A stretch of 64,000 nt of DNA, from positions 71,101-135,100 of the forward strand of contig JAMWFC010000101.1 in assembly GCA_027475525.1 (NCBI GenBank), in the 5' to 3' direction. The notes under the pieces were generated by a model. That model was not told the origin of the DNA, ran no database searches, and was given only the letters and a program-made list of their open reading frames with translations. Shown in pieces: positions 9,946 through 20,335 of the stretch. How positions within the stretch are numbered: the first letter of the stretch is position 1; every line of letters begins with the position of its first letter. The position numbers and the translations under genes are program-made. The DNA is from Macrolepiota albuminosa (Eukaryota > Basidiomycota > Agaricomycetes > Agaricales > Agaricaceae).

Positions 9946-12316
9946 CTAGACATTATGCTGGCCATCTCCACAGAGAGAGCAGGGCATGTCTATGAGCACA
10001 GTTGGAGAAACAGGACTGAGGTCTGTTGAAAGCATAACAGAATGACACTCCATTAGCATTGAACCATTGACCATTGACTTGGCAGAGGATCTTGCCCTGC
10101 TTGGTGCATCCTGCAAAATGGTGGTCATTTGCTTTGCACACTATATATTTAATAGGTTTTCCTCTAATGTCATGAGATTGACCATCAAAGAGAGTACAGC
10201 AGAAGCCATGACCTCAGCATGAGGAGTCATCCGAGGAACAACTTGACAATGCTTCCAAGAGCATGCAGAAAAAGTCTGGAAATGAACAAAATAGCTGGGA
10301 GGAAGATGTGGAACTTGAGGAGACAACACCATTCCCACACAGGAGGTTGGAGAGTTGATTAAGTGAATGACAAATGCTATCTGTCATATAATCCTGTAAC
10401 TTCTTCTCAAATACAAGCTTGTGCCAATTGTGAACACAAGCTTGTGCCAATCGTGAACACAAGCTTGTGCCAATCGTGAACACAAGCTTGTGCCAATCGT
10501 GAACACAAGCTTGTGCCAATCGTGAACACAAGCTTGTGCCAATCGTGAACACAAGCTTGTGCCAATCGTGAACACAAGCTTGTGCCAATCGTGAACACAA
10601 GCTTGTGCCAATCGTGAACACAAGCTTGTGCCAATCGTGAACACAAGCTTGTGCCAATCGTGAACACAAGCTTGTGCCAATCGTGAACACAAGCTTGTGC
10701 CAATCGTGAACACAAGCTTGTGCCAATCGTGAACACAAGCTTGTGCCAATCGTGAACACAAGCTTGTGCCAATCGTGAACACAAGCTTGTGCCAATCGTG
10801 AACACAAGCTTGTGCCAATCGTGAACACAACATGAACCACTGCTCTGAAGATAGACATGACAAATATAAATGTCATAAGCTAAGTATACCAAAAAGTTGT
10901 CACCAAAATTATGTCTATATTGAATGCAGTTGTAATGCTGCTCAAGGGAATCTGCAATGGTCTGAGCTGTAGGGCCACCAATAAGACCCTTGGAGCCTGC
11001 CTTAAGGCAATGGCAAATAATCCACACCAAAGTCCTAGAAGCTTGCATGAATTCATAGGTGGACAAGTACTGTTCTTTACTCAAATCAAATTGTGCAGAA
11101 GAAACCTGTAAGTCACCCAAGGCCGAGAGTGAGAAGGCAGAGTCACTATGTTGATTGGAAGAAGTAAGCACATGATGACACGCCGTGTTGGTAAGGAGGT
11201 CAAGAGGAATGTATACTGGCCAGGCCAACCCAAATTGAAAACACGTTGAATACACAAGGGGAGGGGCATGACATTCAGGTCAAGCTCTGCGACTGAGGTG
11301 GGAGGTAATCCAAAAGAGGGCAGGAGCTGACTGAAGTAGCTGTAGAAATGGCCGAAAAACTCGGTGCAGAAATGGGTGTAAAAGCCTGTGCAGAAAGGGG
11401 CATAAGCGCCGGAGCAGAAATATCTAGAGGATGAACTTGTGAACCGGGCATGCAAGAACCCGGGTTCAATGGGGTAGCGGATATAAAGCCAACTAGGACT
11501 GCGCCGGAAGGGATACCAGTCGAGACTGCCTGTAGAGAAGAGGGAAGAGGTCCTGTGTCAGATGGGGCTGGAGGTTGTGTAACATGAGAACAGTATGTTC
11601 TCAAGAGCTCTGTAAGTGCAGCATGAGAAAGCGTAAAGGTATCCTGAGGGAGTGATGAAGAGGAAGATAAAGAAGATGTGATGCAGAATTCAAGTGTAGT
11701 CCCAGGAGTGGGGGATAAAGGCAGCGCGGAAGGTGAAAGAGCTGTCGAAGTAGCCTGTAAGGTAGAATTGAGAGTAGAAGCAGGAAAGGTAGAATCGAGA
11801 GTAGAAGGTGGAAAGGATGGAACATCTTGTGCAGAGGAACTTTGGGGAATGCTACCCTCTATGGGAGGATGGACAGAACTCAAGGGCGGTTGAACTTGGA
11901 TCGAACTCGAGGGAGGTTGAACAGAACTTGGGGGAGGGAGGTTTGCAAGGGAAGATTGCATGGAAGAATGCTGAGGGATAGCCGGGGAATGGCGGAAAGG
12001 TGTGTGAGGTAGAGTTACTGCGGAAGGTGAGACAGGCAAAGCTCGAACAGAGAACGCCGTCGTTTGAATAGGCTGGAAAGTCCCTGAGGGCATAGTCGAA
12101 GAAGGACGTAAAGTCCGTGGAACCGACAGGGTGGCCCGAGGAGCAGAGATGTGGAGACTCTGTTGATCGCCAACTTGCGACGGGTGACAGGTGGGAGATC
12201 TGCCCGTGCAGGCAGGGCCTCAGGAAGAACAGTGGCAGCCGAACCAGGAGTATATGCGTCAGAATGCAGAGGTACAGCGCTCTCGTGCCCCGAGTCATCT
12301 CCTGATACGGTCTCAT
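9946..12316 (-). pseudogene. Gag-like ORF of the same DIRS-like element
   Basis: A remnant in at least four pieces. 12,316-11,275 codes a Ser/Pro/Thr-rich region. About 11,255-10,830 codes a helical region (STYEFMQASRTLVWIICHCL... DNFLVYLAYDIYI). A 23-bp minisatellite follows at 10,414-10,829. About 10,410-10,210 codes EKKLQDYMTDSICHSLNQL and a Ser-rich stretch. 10,141-9,946 codes Cys/His motifs (VCKANDHHFAGC and FCYAFNRPQSC with CAHRHALLSLCGDG). Proteins with this layout sit in front of RT in fungal DIRS-type elements and probably bind RNA. The piece before and the piece after the minisatellite are in different frames. Confidence 0.65.
10414..10829. repeat. 23-bp minisatellite, 18 units
   Basis: Eighteen HindIII sites (AAGCTT) lie exactly 23 bp apart from 10,416 to 10,812. 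Each unit contains the 12-bp palindrome CACAAGCTTGTG, and only the first unit differs (AATTGTG for AATCGTG). As 23 is not a multiple of 3, the array cycles through all frames, and all three minus-strand frames stay open through it. It lies inside the Gag-like pseudogene. Confidence 0.95.
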
Positions 12317-12800
12317 CTACGTCCTCCGCAGAAGGAAGCGTGCTACTGGAGGTCGCCTATTCGACCGTCGTAAAGAACGACTATCAGATATATTCTCGCC
12401 AAGGACGGCAGAGGGAGGGAAGCGAGATCTAGTGCGAGGTCATCCGCCCCCGCCCAAGGCGGACAAGGCAACCGAAGAGCCAGGGGAAACCATAGAGGAA
12501 ACACGAAGTCAAGGTAATTCGAAATTCTACGAGTACAGAGAAGATGGAAGTAACTATACAAGATGTTCATAAGGGAGTGTGACTGTGACACTCATCCCAA
12601 AACGCGTCTTGCATTCCTTCCGTTCCTCCTCCCTGCAAACTTACATTTTTCTCCCGTGATCGAACTTAACTACCTACTACACAGAAAGCTGTATTACCCA
12701 TATTCCGATTTCGAGGGCGTATGCGTGATTTCTTGGCACTAGGACCTCTCTCGCTATTTTCCTACCAGTTCCGCATCCTTCTGCAGTGTAAAAGGCCTGT
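12317..12800. other. Spacer, no gene seen
   Basis: Sequence between the Gag-like remnant and the B2 repeat. It may include the 5' end of the decayed DIRS-like element. I see no reliable coding, repeat or RNA signal. Confidence 0.4.
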
Positions 12801-12921
12801 GACCAATGAGCCGCTTCCTGCTTAGTTTGATAAGGTATAATATACCGTGGTTCGGGAGAGCTCGTAGAGCCGGTCCCGTGCGCAAAATATCTGCACGTGA
12901 TTCTTTATTCTCGTGCTGGCT
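12801..12921 (-). repeat. B2 copy of the split direct repeat
   Basis: A 121-bp copy of the sequence at 13,159-13,278 with a handful of differences. It starts GACCAATGAGCCGCTTCCTG and ends TCTCGTGCTGGC. It lies outside A2 and so at the very 3' end of the element. Confidence 0.75.
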
Positions 12922-12949
12922 ACTTATTATCGAGGGAGAGGAGGGAGGG

Positions 12950-12993
12950 TAACGCGTAACGAGGAATATACAAGTCGCTATGTATACCTAGAG
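12950..12993 (-). repeat. A2 copy of the split direct repeat
   Basis: 44 bp beginning GTAACGCGTAACGAGGAATA and ending TATACCTAGA, identical to 29,507-29,550. It lies between B1 and B2. Confidence 0.8.
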
Positions 12994-13158
12994 AGCAATT
13001 GTGGGATGAATGACCGTTGACTATTGCTCGTGAGTGTAGAATGCTTACCTAGAGAGCAATTAGCGGGAGATGAAGTTGTATTGCTCCCATTGCAGCATTC
13101 ACGTGACAGCCAGCGACTTGGCTCTCATTGGTCTCATGAAAACTTTTAGTTTTAATAC

Positions 13159-13278
13159 GACCAATGAGCCGCTTCCTGCTTAGTTTGATAAGGTATAATA
13201 TACCGTGGTTCGGGAGAGCTCGTAGAGCTGGTCCTGTGCGCAAAATATCTGCGCGTGATTCTTTATTCTCGTGCTGGC
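13159..13278 (-). repeat. B1 copy of the split direct repeat
   Basis: The internal copy of B. It lies between the recombinase gene and A2, as expected for an A1-genes-B1-A2-B2 element. 13,279-13,619 between it and the recombinase stop is noncoding. Confidence 0.75.
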
Positions 13279-13619
13279 GCGCGGCTATTCCCTATTAAGG
13301 CTTGTGCCGTGAGCTCTCAGAGCGATCGAAGTAGGCACGAGAAGAAGGGAGAAAGAATCGATATATTTTCATCGCAAAATCTACGACAAGTATACAACAA
13401 GTGTCTCATTGCCAGCAAGTGCAGGGGCAACAACTCTTGTGAAGTTTCGCAGGGCTGTTACGAAACATGGGTCATTGAGCAATTGAGAAATATTCATTGT
13501 TGAACACACCTGCTTTATGCTAAGATGTGGTAAACAACAGATGGGTGACTTCGTCGCTTGTCTGGCCATCTGCTCCGAGCAATGGTGTGCCAGATGACAG
13601 GGTGTGCACCAAATTTTGA

Positions 13620-14575
13620 TTAACAAAATGATTCGTCCGACCGTCTGCTGAAAGCAAGGGCGTGTAAGACAAGCGGGTGTTTTCGAATATATCTTTGGAA
13701 GGAATCGGAGACCCATCGGCCAGCTGCTTGTATGATTTGAGGGGCAGCACCCTCACCAGCGAGAAAAGTGGCACCACCTGCTCGGAGAGACTGACCTGCT
13801 ATGCTGTGGTCAAAAAATTGTTGTAGTCTCTTTATGAAGAATGAGCGGGTTGGTGGAAAACCATTTTTGGTTATCTATAGTTCACGACGTAGAGGGAAGA
13901 GGTGTTGACGGCTGTTCCAATAAGTGACAAATCGTTTGTATGGGTCAGCTGCATGTTTTGACTTCCGAATTAGGACTTTGTTGCCTTCAAAGAAGGCATC
14001 TGCCTTGTGGGTGGGGAGGAAAAAGGAGTAAGAGTCGGTGTCAATTGTGACAGATAGTGCTGTTGTGACTTTCCAATGGTCCCTCAGGAGTAGATCGTCA
14101 GGTAGTGTCATCTCTCCCAGTCGGAGCAAGGCATAGAAACCAGTAACCAATAGGGCCACAAACAGGAAATCATCGTGTTGGGTGGAAGTGCGGTAGAAGT
14201 TTATGACTTGTAGAATATTGTCCCTTGTCATCGCTTGTTTGCGTTTTGTTGGGGAGGAAAACCTCTTCTTCGAGCCAGCTAGTGTTTTCTTGACAAGGGG
14301 TGAGTTACGCTCAGCTCGGATTTCAGGGAAGTAGACTTCGAGTTGATTACAAAGGCCAGACAGGTAAGATGAGATGGATTTGGGGTCAATATAGTGGGAC
14401 ATGTATGCCACATAGAGCGAGAGGGTGTCTGCAGTAGGTTTCATGTCCATATGGTGAATTTTGATAAAATTGAGATAGGAGTTAAGGGCAGACCCATAAG
14501 AGCGGAAAGTCGAATCACCAATACAGTAGCCAAGAGCAATGGAGCGTTCGTGTATGAGGTGTTCTCGGGTCTAGG
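13620..14575 (-). pseudogene. Tyrosine recombinase of the split-direct-repeat element
   Basis: It integrates the circular DNA copy of the element by tyrosine-mediated recombination. The frame opens at about 14,575 (REHLIHERSIALGY... TFRSYGSALNSYLNF, the N-terminal SAM-like region) and holds the first catalytic Arg block TGFYALLRLGEM and the beta-hairpin Lys block THKAD. An in-frame TAG lies at 13,875-13,877, right after FPLRREL. Beyond it the same frame carries AGQSLRAGGATFLAGEG (second Arg), AAGRWVSDSFQRYIRKHP (Tyr nucleophile), and a stop at 13,620. Two oddities: the TAG, and Gln where related enzymes have His in the G-H-S-x-R box. With the TAG the catalytic Tyr would not be made, so this copy is probably dead. 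Confidence 0.8.
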
Positions 14576-14597
14576 CAACCCTGTGAGGTTGCCTAGA
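14570..14597. other. Perfect 11-bp hairpin between RT and recombinase genes
   Basis: TCTAGGCAACC, loop CTGTGA, then GGTTGCCTAGA. The stem pairs perfectly. It lies 18 bp beyond the RT-RNase H stop on the minus strand, at the start of the recombinase frame. Confidence 0.85.
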
Positions 14598-14614
14598 CTT
14601 CACAGCTGATATGA

Positions 14615-16327
14615 TCATTTTTTCGTTGCCCCCAGCAATTCTTGAGGGGGTTGAAAGTTGAATATGGATAACGAAGGGAAGAGATCACGGGCTTCTTCAA
14701 ATTTTCGTCGGGAAAGAAGATCGGCGCAGACATTCAGTTTCCCCGAAATGTGTAAGACCTTTAGTTTATGATTACCACTGATGAGGGTGTCGACTGCAAA
14801 TTTTAAGAGCGGATTGTAGAGCGGTTGGGCATGCAGTGAGTTGAAGATATCAACGGTATTTTGGCTGTCTGAATAAATGACAATTTTTTGTGATTTCGGG
14901 GAGTTCGAGGTCGCAAAGTGTAGTGCAGATGTCACTGTCAGGGCTTCTAGAAAGAATATAAGCTCCGTTGGGGTGTCTTCTTGGGTGGCACAGAAGTAAC
15001 CCTGTTGCAAGGAAGGAAACCAAAATGCCATTCCTGTAGGGCAAGCATCACACTCAATAATGATGTCGGCACTGTATGCAGGCCAAGCTTTGGAGTGAAG
15101 GATTAGAACCCCATCGGAGTTCTCGATGTGGTCTGCAGCCCAGAGTAAATCTGCTCTTATGTCTGTATTACACCAAATCCTTAGATTTGGGTTGTCAGGT
15201 ACTGATGCGAGTTTAGCATAAACGTTGCAGAGGGAAGGAGCCAAGAGAGGAAAGACATTCAAGCCCCAGTTGATCCATCCAGCTAACTGTTGCCAGGCTT
15301 GTTTAGTGTGGTAGGTAGACTTTCTTTTATGATAGGAGGCAAAGCGACGAATTTCGGTTATGAGGTCATGTTTGGCATTTGGAGGTAGGGTCATCGTCAT
15401 TGCGTTGGGGTCAACAAGGATACCAATTATTGTTAGCGGGGCTCCAAAAATTTGCTTCTTTTGCCTGTGAGGGATGCCGACGTCATCCCAGAGTCGCAGT
15501 AAGTTGGCTTGACTTTTAGGTATCCACATTAAGTATGGTTCATAGAAGCAGAGGTCATTGGCGTCGTTGACTCCGAAGGTGTCATCATTGAAACAAAGGG
15601 GGTTTTCAACCTCGTACGAGTCTTCCGCAGACCAGGTAACTAGGCTGTTGACAGATCCCCAGCAGTTCAAAGATGCTCTTCCTCTAAAACAGTTGCATCG
15701 ATCAACATATCGTTTATTATCAATTGTAACAATTTGCTTTAGTTGCCATCTGGGATGCATAGGAATTAATCGATAGGCACTGGTGACGTCTGATTTCCAC
15801 AAAATGAGCGGCTTGTCTGATTTATCCCTGATGCGCAACAGTAAATCTCCGAGATGCCTCATATTGTCCATTGGGAAGCCAGAGATATCGTTGTAGGCAA
15901 TCATTGAGTTCAGTGAGAATTGTCCAGCGGATTGATTGGTTACAAGACGAAAATCAGAAGATTTAGGCTTTGGCACTGCATGGATTGGAGAGCTGTACAT
16001 CCCGTCAAACAATTGAGAGCCGAAAGCACCAGAAAATCGTCCTTCTGCAATTTCAATGTCCCTTTGTGACCTTAGAAAATCTGCTTCGGCTTTGTCTGTT
16101 GGTGGTCCCAATGACATATCACAGGTTATCGGATAGGAAGATGATTTTGTATCAGCAAAAGGCCAAAAGCCATCTCGGAGACTCCTGATGACTGAAGCTA
16201 CGAAAGGTTGATTTGGATGATTGGATACAAGTTGTTGAAGAAGATCGACGTTTACACAGCATAAGATCGAAAAATATGCAGCTTCGGTAATTCGATGGAT
16301 TTCGAGATTTCGCCGGAATACTCCCAC
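14615..16327 (-). CDS. Reverse transcriptase-RNase H of the split-direct-repeat element
   Basis: An intact 570-residue frame. The listed start is GTG at 16,327; the frame is open a little further up, to a TGA near 16,370, so the true N end may be spliced or lost with the insertion. RT blocks: SSPIHAVPKPKSSDFRLVTN, then LILWKSDVTSAYRLIPMHP with the first catalytic Asp, then NPLCFNDDTFGVN, where the usual Y-x-D-D is F-N-D-D. RNase H follows: IIIECDACPTGMAFW (Asp), LIFFLEALTVTSAL (Glu), IVIYSDSQNTVDIF (Asp), NVCADLLSR (Asp). It copies element RNA into DNA and degrades the RNA strand. The recombinase gene follows after about 40 bp. This is the best preserved gene of the element. Confidence 0.85.
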   Translation of the reverse strand: MGVFRRNLEIHRITEAAYFSILCCVNVDLLQQLVSNHPNQPFVASVIRSLRDGFWPFADTKSSSYPITCDMSLGPPTDKAEADFLRSQRDIEIAEGRFSGAFGSQLFDGMYSSPIHAVPKPKSSDFRLVTNQSAGQFSLNSMIAYNDISGFPMDNMRHLGDLLLRIRDKSDKPLILWKSDVTSAYRLIPMHPRWQLKQIVTIDNKRYVDRCNCFRGRASLNCWGSVNSLVTWSAEDSYEVENPLCFNDDTFGVNDANDLCFYEPYLMWIPKSQANLLRLWDDVGIPHRQKKQIFGAPLTIIGILVDPNAMTMTLPPNAKHDLITEIRRFASYHKRKSTYHTKQAWQQLAGWINWGLNVFPLLAPSLCNVYAKLASVPDNPNLRIWCNTDIRADLLWAADHIENSDGVLILHSKAWPAYSADIIIECDACPTGMAFWFPSLQQGYFCATQEDTPTELIFFLEALTVTSALHFATSNSPKSQKIVIYSDSQNTVDIFNSLHAQPLYNPLLKFAVDTLISGNHKLKVLHISGKLNVCADLLSRRKFEEARDLFPSLSIFNFQPPQELLGATKK

Positions 16328-16503
16328 ATTTTCTTTTAGTACATTTTCCTTCCTTAGAATCTTGTTGTATTTTCAGATTTCCATACAATACATCCTATAG
16401 GTATTCGGTGCGCATGCATGCACCGAGAATGTGACTAAGTCCGAATTGAGAGCTCGAGCCCTACGTATACCTTGCAATTGCCTCACTGGTACCACTGTTA
16501 TAT

Positions 16504-17560
16504 ATGCCAGCTCCTGTACCAACTTTCAAATGCACCTGTGTAAAGTGCTCGCGTCACCCTGACGGCTACGAATATCAGTCGAGGAACCTTATTCAGAAAC
16601 ATATCTTGAAATATGGGCTGGCGCTACTGGATCGTCAAGAACCCATTCCCAATCCAGCACAGATGCAGGCACAAGAAGACTTACTAGAGCAGTGGCAGAA
16701 TGAGCTACAGGAGGCAGCAATCCAAGGCCCTCTCAATCATGATCAAGGTGAAATAACACTGGCAGCTGCAGGCGATAACTTCTTCGATGACGATGATTTC
16801 TACTGGGATGGTGAAGCTGAACGTGGGCCTCAACAACCTCAAGAGTTTTGGGGACCTGAGCTACAAGTTGCTTTTTATAATGAACAACCCCGCCAGGCTG
16901 TCGCTGAACCTGCCGATCAGGTCTGGACTTTAGTTGTACCACCAGATGTTCGATGTCCTGGATCTGATGATGATGAGGCAAATCGACCAGCTCTTGTACC
17001 TCCCGCATTCAAGGAACGACCTTCTGTTCGCTTGGCATATCTTCGTGCTGCCATTGGGAATGTCTACGATCATCTCTCTGTACTGCAGGCAACTAATGGA
17101 CTAAACGCAACTCTTGACTCACTATTTATTGAGAATGTTCTTCCAATGTTTCCGCGACCTGTACAAACACTAGAAAGTGCGAAACGTCGCCTTGGAATCA
17201 ATGCAGATCAACATATTATACAATATACAGCATGTCCGAAATGCTGGAAGCTTTATACATCGAGGCAAACAAATGAGCTCATATCTCCAGCCTGTACTGC
17301 TCCAGACTGCTCAGGAATCGTGTATGAACTTTATACTGATGGAAACAGGCATCAAAAGCAACGGCCTTTCAAAGTCATTCCACATACCTCAATTATTCAG
17401 ACTTTACGACGTTTATGATGCGGCCAGGGTTTGCACAAAGCATTAGAGACAGTTGAAATCATCTTCCACATGATTTTACGGATAAAGAGTATGTCATGGC
17501 AGATATATATGACGGAGAAGACTGGGATTCCCACTATACCAACACCATTCATGAAATTTG
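16504..17560 (+). pseudogene. N-terminal part of a Tnp2/CACTA-like transposase gene, truncated
   Basis: The first 304 codons (16,504-17,418) are open. They begin with a Cys-rich head (CTCVKCSRHPDGYEY) and an acidic middle, and contain ACPKCWKLYT... CTAPDC followed by RPFKVIPHTSIIQTLRRL, the layout of the N-terminal part of basidiomycete Tnp2-like transposases. At about 17,413 the frame shifts: the next frame gives FMMRPGFAQSIRDS, a TGA, then NHLPHDFTDKEYVMADIYDG with a following W, the conserved D-I-Y-D-G-x-x-W block. The catalytic domain is absent, because a chromovirus LTR begins at 17,819. Codon use is AT-richer than in the chromovirus. I am confident of the family type, less so of the exact superfamily name. 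Confidence 0.65.
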
Positions 17561-17818
17561 TCATAGCTGCATCATATTTCTGGTCTCTCCATTGACTGTC
17601 AGGTGGGAGACACTTGCGCTTCTTGATACGCATTTTAAATTTCTGATCATTTTGACAGATATCATCAGCATGAGAGTCTCGATCATTAATATAGGCTTAC
17701 TCCAAGTTGTCGTGACATGCGTACAGACTTTTTAATCTCTTCTTTCACCACCATTTCATCCTCCTGACCCTCATCTACAGCTGCTGTCTCCTCACGATTT
17801 CTCTCTCTAGCTGTAGAC

Positions 17819-18634
17819 TGTCAGGTTCCGCTGAATCGGGGGCTTTCCGGGAAAGCGACGCCCTTACGATGCGGACTTGATCTACGGATACTCGGGTGTC
17901 TGGGACTCCGGGGCTAGGACTCCGGGGTTCAAGACGAGGACAGGGGTAATCCCGGGAGAGGGGATTAGAGTCCGGGGGTTTTGGATGAGAGTGGCTGGGA
18001 GTTAGAGGGGGTCGAGTCGTGAACCGGAGGCTCTAAGACGAGACCAAGTTAGTAACTTAAGAGTCGCGAAGTGCGTACCAAACTTATAGCACGCGGATAC
18101 TGAGGCGTGCCAGTCGAAGCGTACCAAACAAGGCGTACCAGTCAAACAAGAGGGCACGCAATATCCAAGTAACAGTTATGCAATATCAAGACTAGCAAAT
18201 ACAACAAGGAATTGCGCTATAAGTACTACGGACCCGGTCTCGGGGTTCCGGGGTGTCTGGGATGGGCTCCGGGGGTCATTGAGTAGCGGCAGGGGCTGTA
18301 TACCGGGATCGCGCGTGTGGGGCGCGCGATCAATTGGCGCGGAGGGAGCTATGATGCGTGATGCGTGATAGCCGGAAATGGGCCGCGTGATCCGGTCGTT
18401 GATCGGGGCTGGTGGCGGCTGATGGCGGTCCTTGATGCGCGTGATGGCGGTGTCGGCGGTCGTGATGGCGGGTCGTTGATCGGGGCTGGTGGCGGCTGAT
18501 GGCGGTCCTTGATGCGCGTGATGGCGGTGTCGGCGGTCGTGATGGCGTGGCGTGTTCTGTGGGGTCGGAGGGAGGGTCCCGGGTGGTGTTCCGGGGGTGT
18601 CCCGGGGTGGGCCCGGAGGGGAGGGGTCGTGACA
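17819..18634 (-). repeat. 3' LTR of the chromovirus
   Basis: 816 bp, TGTCAGG...GTGACA on the plus strand, with TGTCA/TGACA inverted ends. A second, slightly diverged copy is the solo LTR at 45,294-46,118. On the minus strand the G-rich polypurine tract lies directly before it, which fixes the orientation. It contains one 77-bp duplication (from about 18,396). Confidence 0.9.
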
Positions 18635-18761
18635 TCACCCCCCCCTCAGCGCCGAGACCCTCCGAGGCGCGCGTAGCCGGTGGTTCGGACCGGGGGTCAA
18701 CCGTGGGATCCGGCACCTGACCTGCCACGTATCGAAAAAAATTTTACCGTCAAGTTCAACC

Positions 18762-20335
18762 ATGTCGCGTACGCCAACGCATTCCCCGACGCCCCCGCAA
18801 ACGAACGAGGTCGCGCCCCTCATGGCGTGGGAAGCCCGGGACGCGCGTTACCGGGCTCGTCTTGACCGGGAGCGCGTGGCGGCGCTCGTCGAGCAACGTG
18901 AGTACTCCCGCGCCGCCCCTTTACTTACCGGGCTCGTCTTGACCGGGAGCGCGTGGCGGCGCTCGTCGAGCAACGTGAGTACTCCCGCGCCGCCCCTTTA
19001 CCCCACTGACCTTTCCTTTTCAGAACAACGCAACATTCCGGCCCCGGAGGCGGGTCCCAGCCGACTTCCGGAGTCTATTCCCGAGGCTGGCCCCAGCGTT
19101 CCCCCGGAGCCCTCTCGGAGTCACCCCGCACCGACTTTTGCGCGGATGACCGTACGCCCTCCTCGTCCCCCGCCCCCTCCCCGCCCGAGATTGCCTGCCC
19201 CCTGTTTTCGCCGCTCCCGGATGGTGATAGGGACCGTGGAAGAGGTCCCGGAGGGGCAACGTGTCGCGTGGACGGGCGTCACGCAGGATCTTTTTGAGGA
19301 GGCCCTGGAGAGGCCCCGGGGGCTGCCTACTCACGCTTGGTGCGTGAGTAACGGACCGGTGAGTCGTGCCCTGTCTATGATCCCTTGTTGCTGACTTTGG
19401 TGCAGTGTTTGCACTGCGCCCGCCGGGGGGTGCTCTGCACCTTCGAGGTCCCAAGCCCCTCATCCCGCCGGGACACGGCAGTGTGCGAGGCTTGCCGCCT
19501 CAATCACAAGCGCTGTTCCGTGTCGGCGCTGTGGAGGGCGCGTTCTGTCGCCCGGGAGCAAGGATGGCCGCTGGGGGGGATTACCCGGAGGATGGGGGTT
19601 GAGGAGCGCGATTGGGTGGTGGAGCCGGCGGGGGAGGCGGTGGAGCCGGTGGGGGAGGGGCTCGCAGCGCCCGCGGAGGTGTCCAGTGGGGGGTCGGGGA
19701 GTCGGGGGGTCGCCCGGGTGGGGGGCCGGGGCCGGCCCATGGTGTTGATCACGTGCCGGGCCCCTCGGTCCGTCGCCCGGGGGCAGGGAGGGCGCCTGGA
19801 CAAGGGGAAGTGGCGGGCGTCGCCCAGTCCTTCCCCGGGACCCTCCAAGAGGGCGCGCTTGCCCTCGGAGACCCCGTCCCCGGTTTCGCCCCCGCGCCTG
19901 TCCCCAGCAACATTCTCCCCTCTGTCGGGGCGGCCCCTGGGGGCGGATGTGAGGGCCCTTCAAGAGTCTCTCTGTTGCTTGCACATTCATCTGCTAACGT
20001 CTCCAGGCTGGGCCCGGGAGCACCGTCTGCTCCTGGACGGGGTTGCCGTGGCGCTTGCCGCGCTGCAGGAGGGGCAGCACGCGGAGATGACGACCCCCGG
20101 GGTGGAGCGCGGCCTCGACCTCTTGGGGCGGTTGGTGGTCGCCCACCGCCGGAGGAATGTGCCCGCCCCGGGCTCCTGGTTCGAGCGCGTGTTGGACGAG
20201 GGTGAGCCCCTTCCGACTTGGGAGATGTTGGTCGAGGAGGTGTGCGGGGATCACGGTCCGGAGGGGGTGGGGGGAGAGTTCCGGGGCTGGCCGAGGGGAG
20301 GGGGGGGTGAGGGTAGTTCGGGGCCCCAGCTCTAG
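18762..20335 (+). CDS. Spliced antisense gene with Zn2Cys6-like cluster inside the chromovirus
   Basis: It runs opposite to pol, between the end of integrase and the 3' LTR. Proposed exons: 18,762-18,897, 19,024-19,358 and 19,406-20,335. Both introns have GTGAGT donors and CAG acceptors and the phases fit, giving 466 residues. A 77-bp duplication lies over the first exon-intron border. The third exon begins with CLHCARRGVLC and then CEACRLNHKRC: Cys-x2-Cys-x6-Cys, 15 residues, Cys-x2-Cys-x6-Cys. This is the spacing of the fungal Zn2Cys6 DNA-binding cluster with a slightly long linker. The rest is Pro/Gly/Arg-rich with a helical segment near the C end. Introns opposite to the genomic RNA would survive retrotransposition. 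Role unknown; DNA binding is an inference. Confidence 0.65.

Noticed and set aside
10414..10829. Regular 23-bp repeats as a CRISPR-like array, or as a repeat protein (three open minus frames)
   Set aside because: There are no spacers between the repeats and the context is eukaryotic. The repeat protein exists in all three frames only because the 23-bp unit lacks a stop; it is a minisatellite.
16409..16432. CGGTGC...GCACCG near-palindrome as a transposon end
   Set aside because: I find no partner copy and no flanking duplication; it lies between two divergent start regions and may be chance.
19460..20205. Other long frames over the antisense gene (both strands)
   Set aside because: They overlap the frame with the Cys cluster, are Gly/Pro/Arg low-complexity, and are explained by very high GC content.
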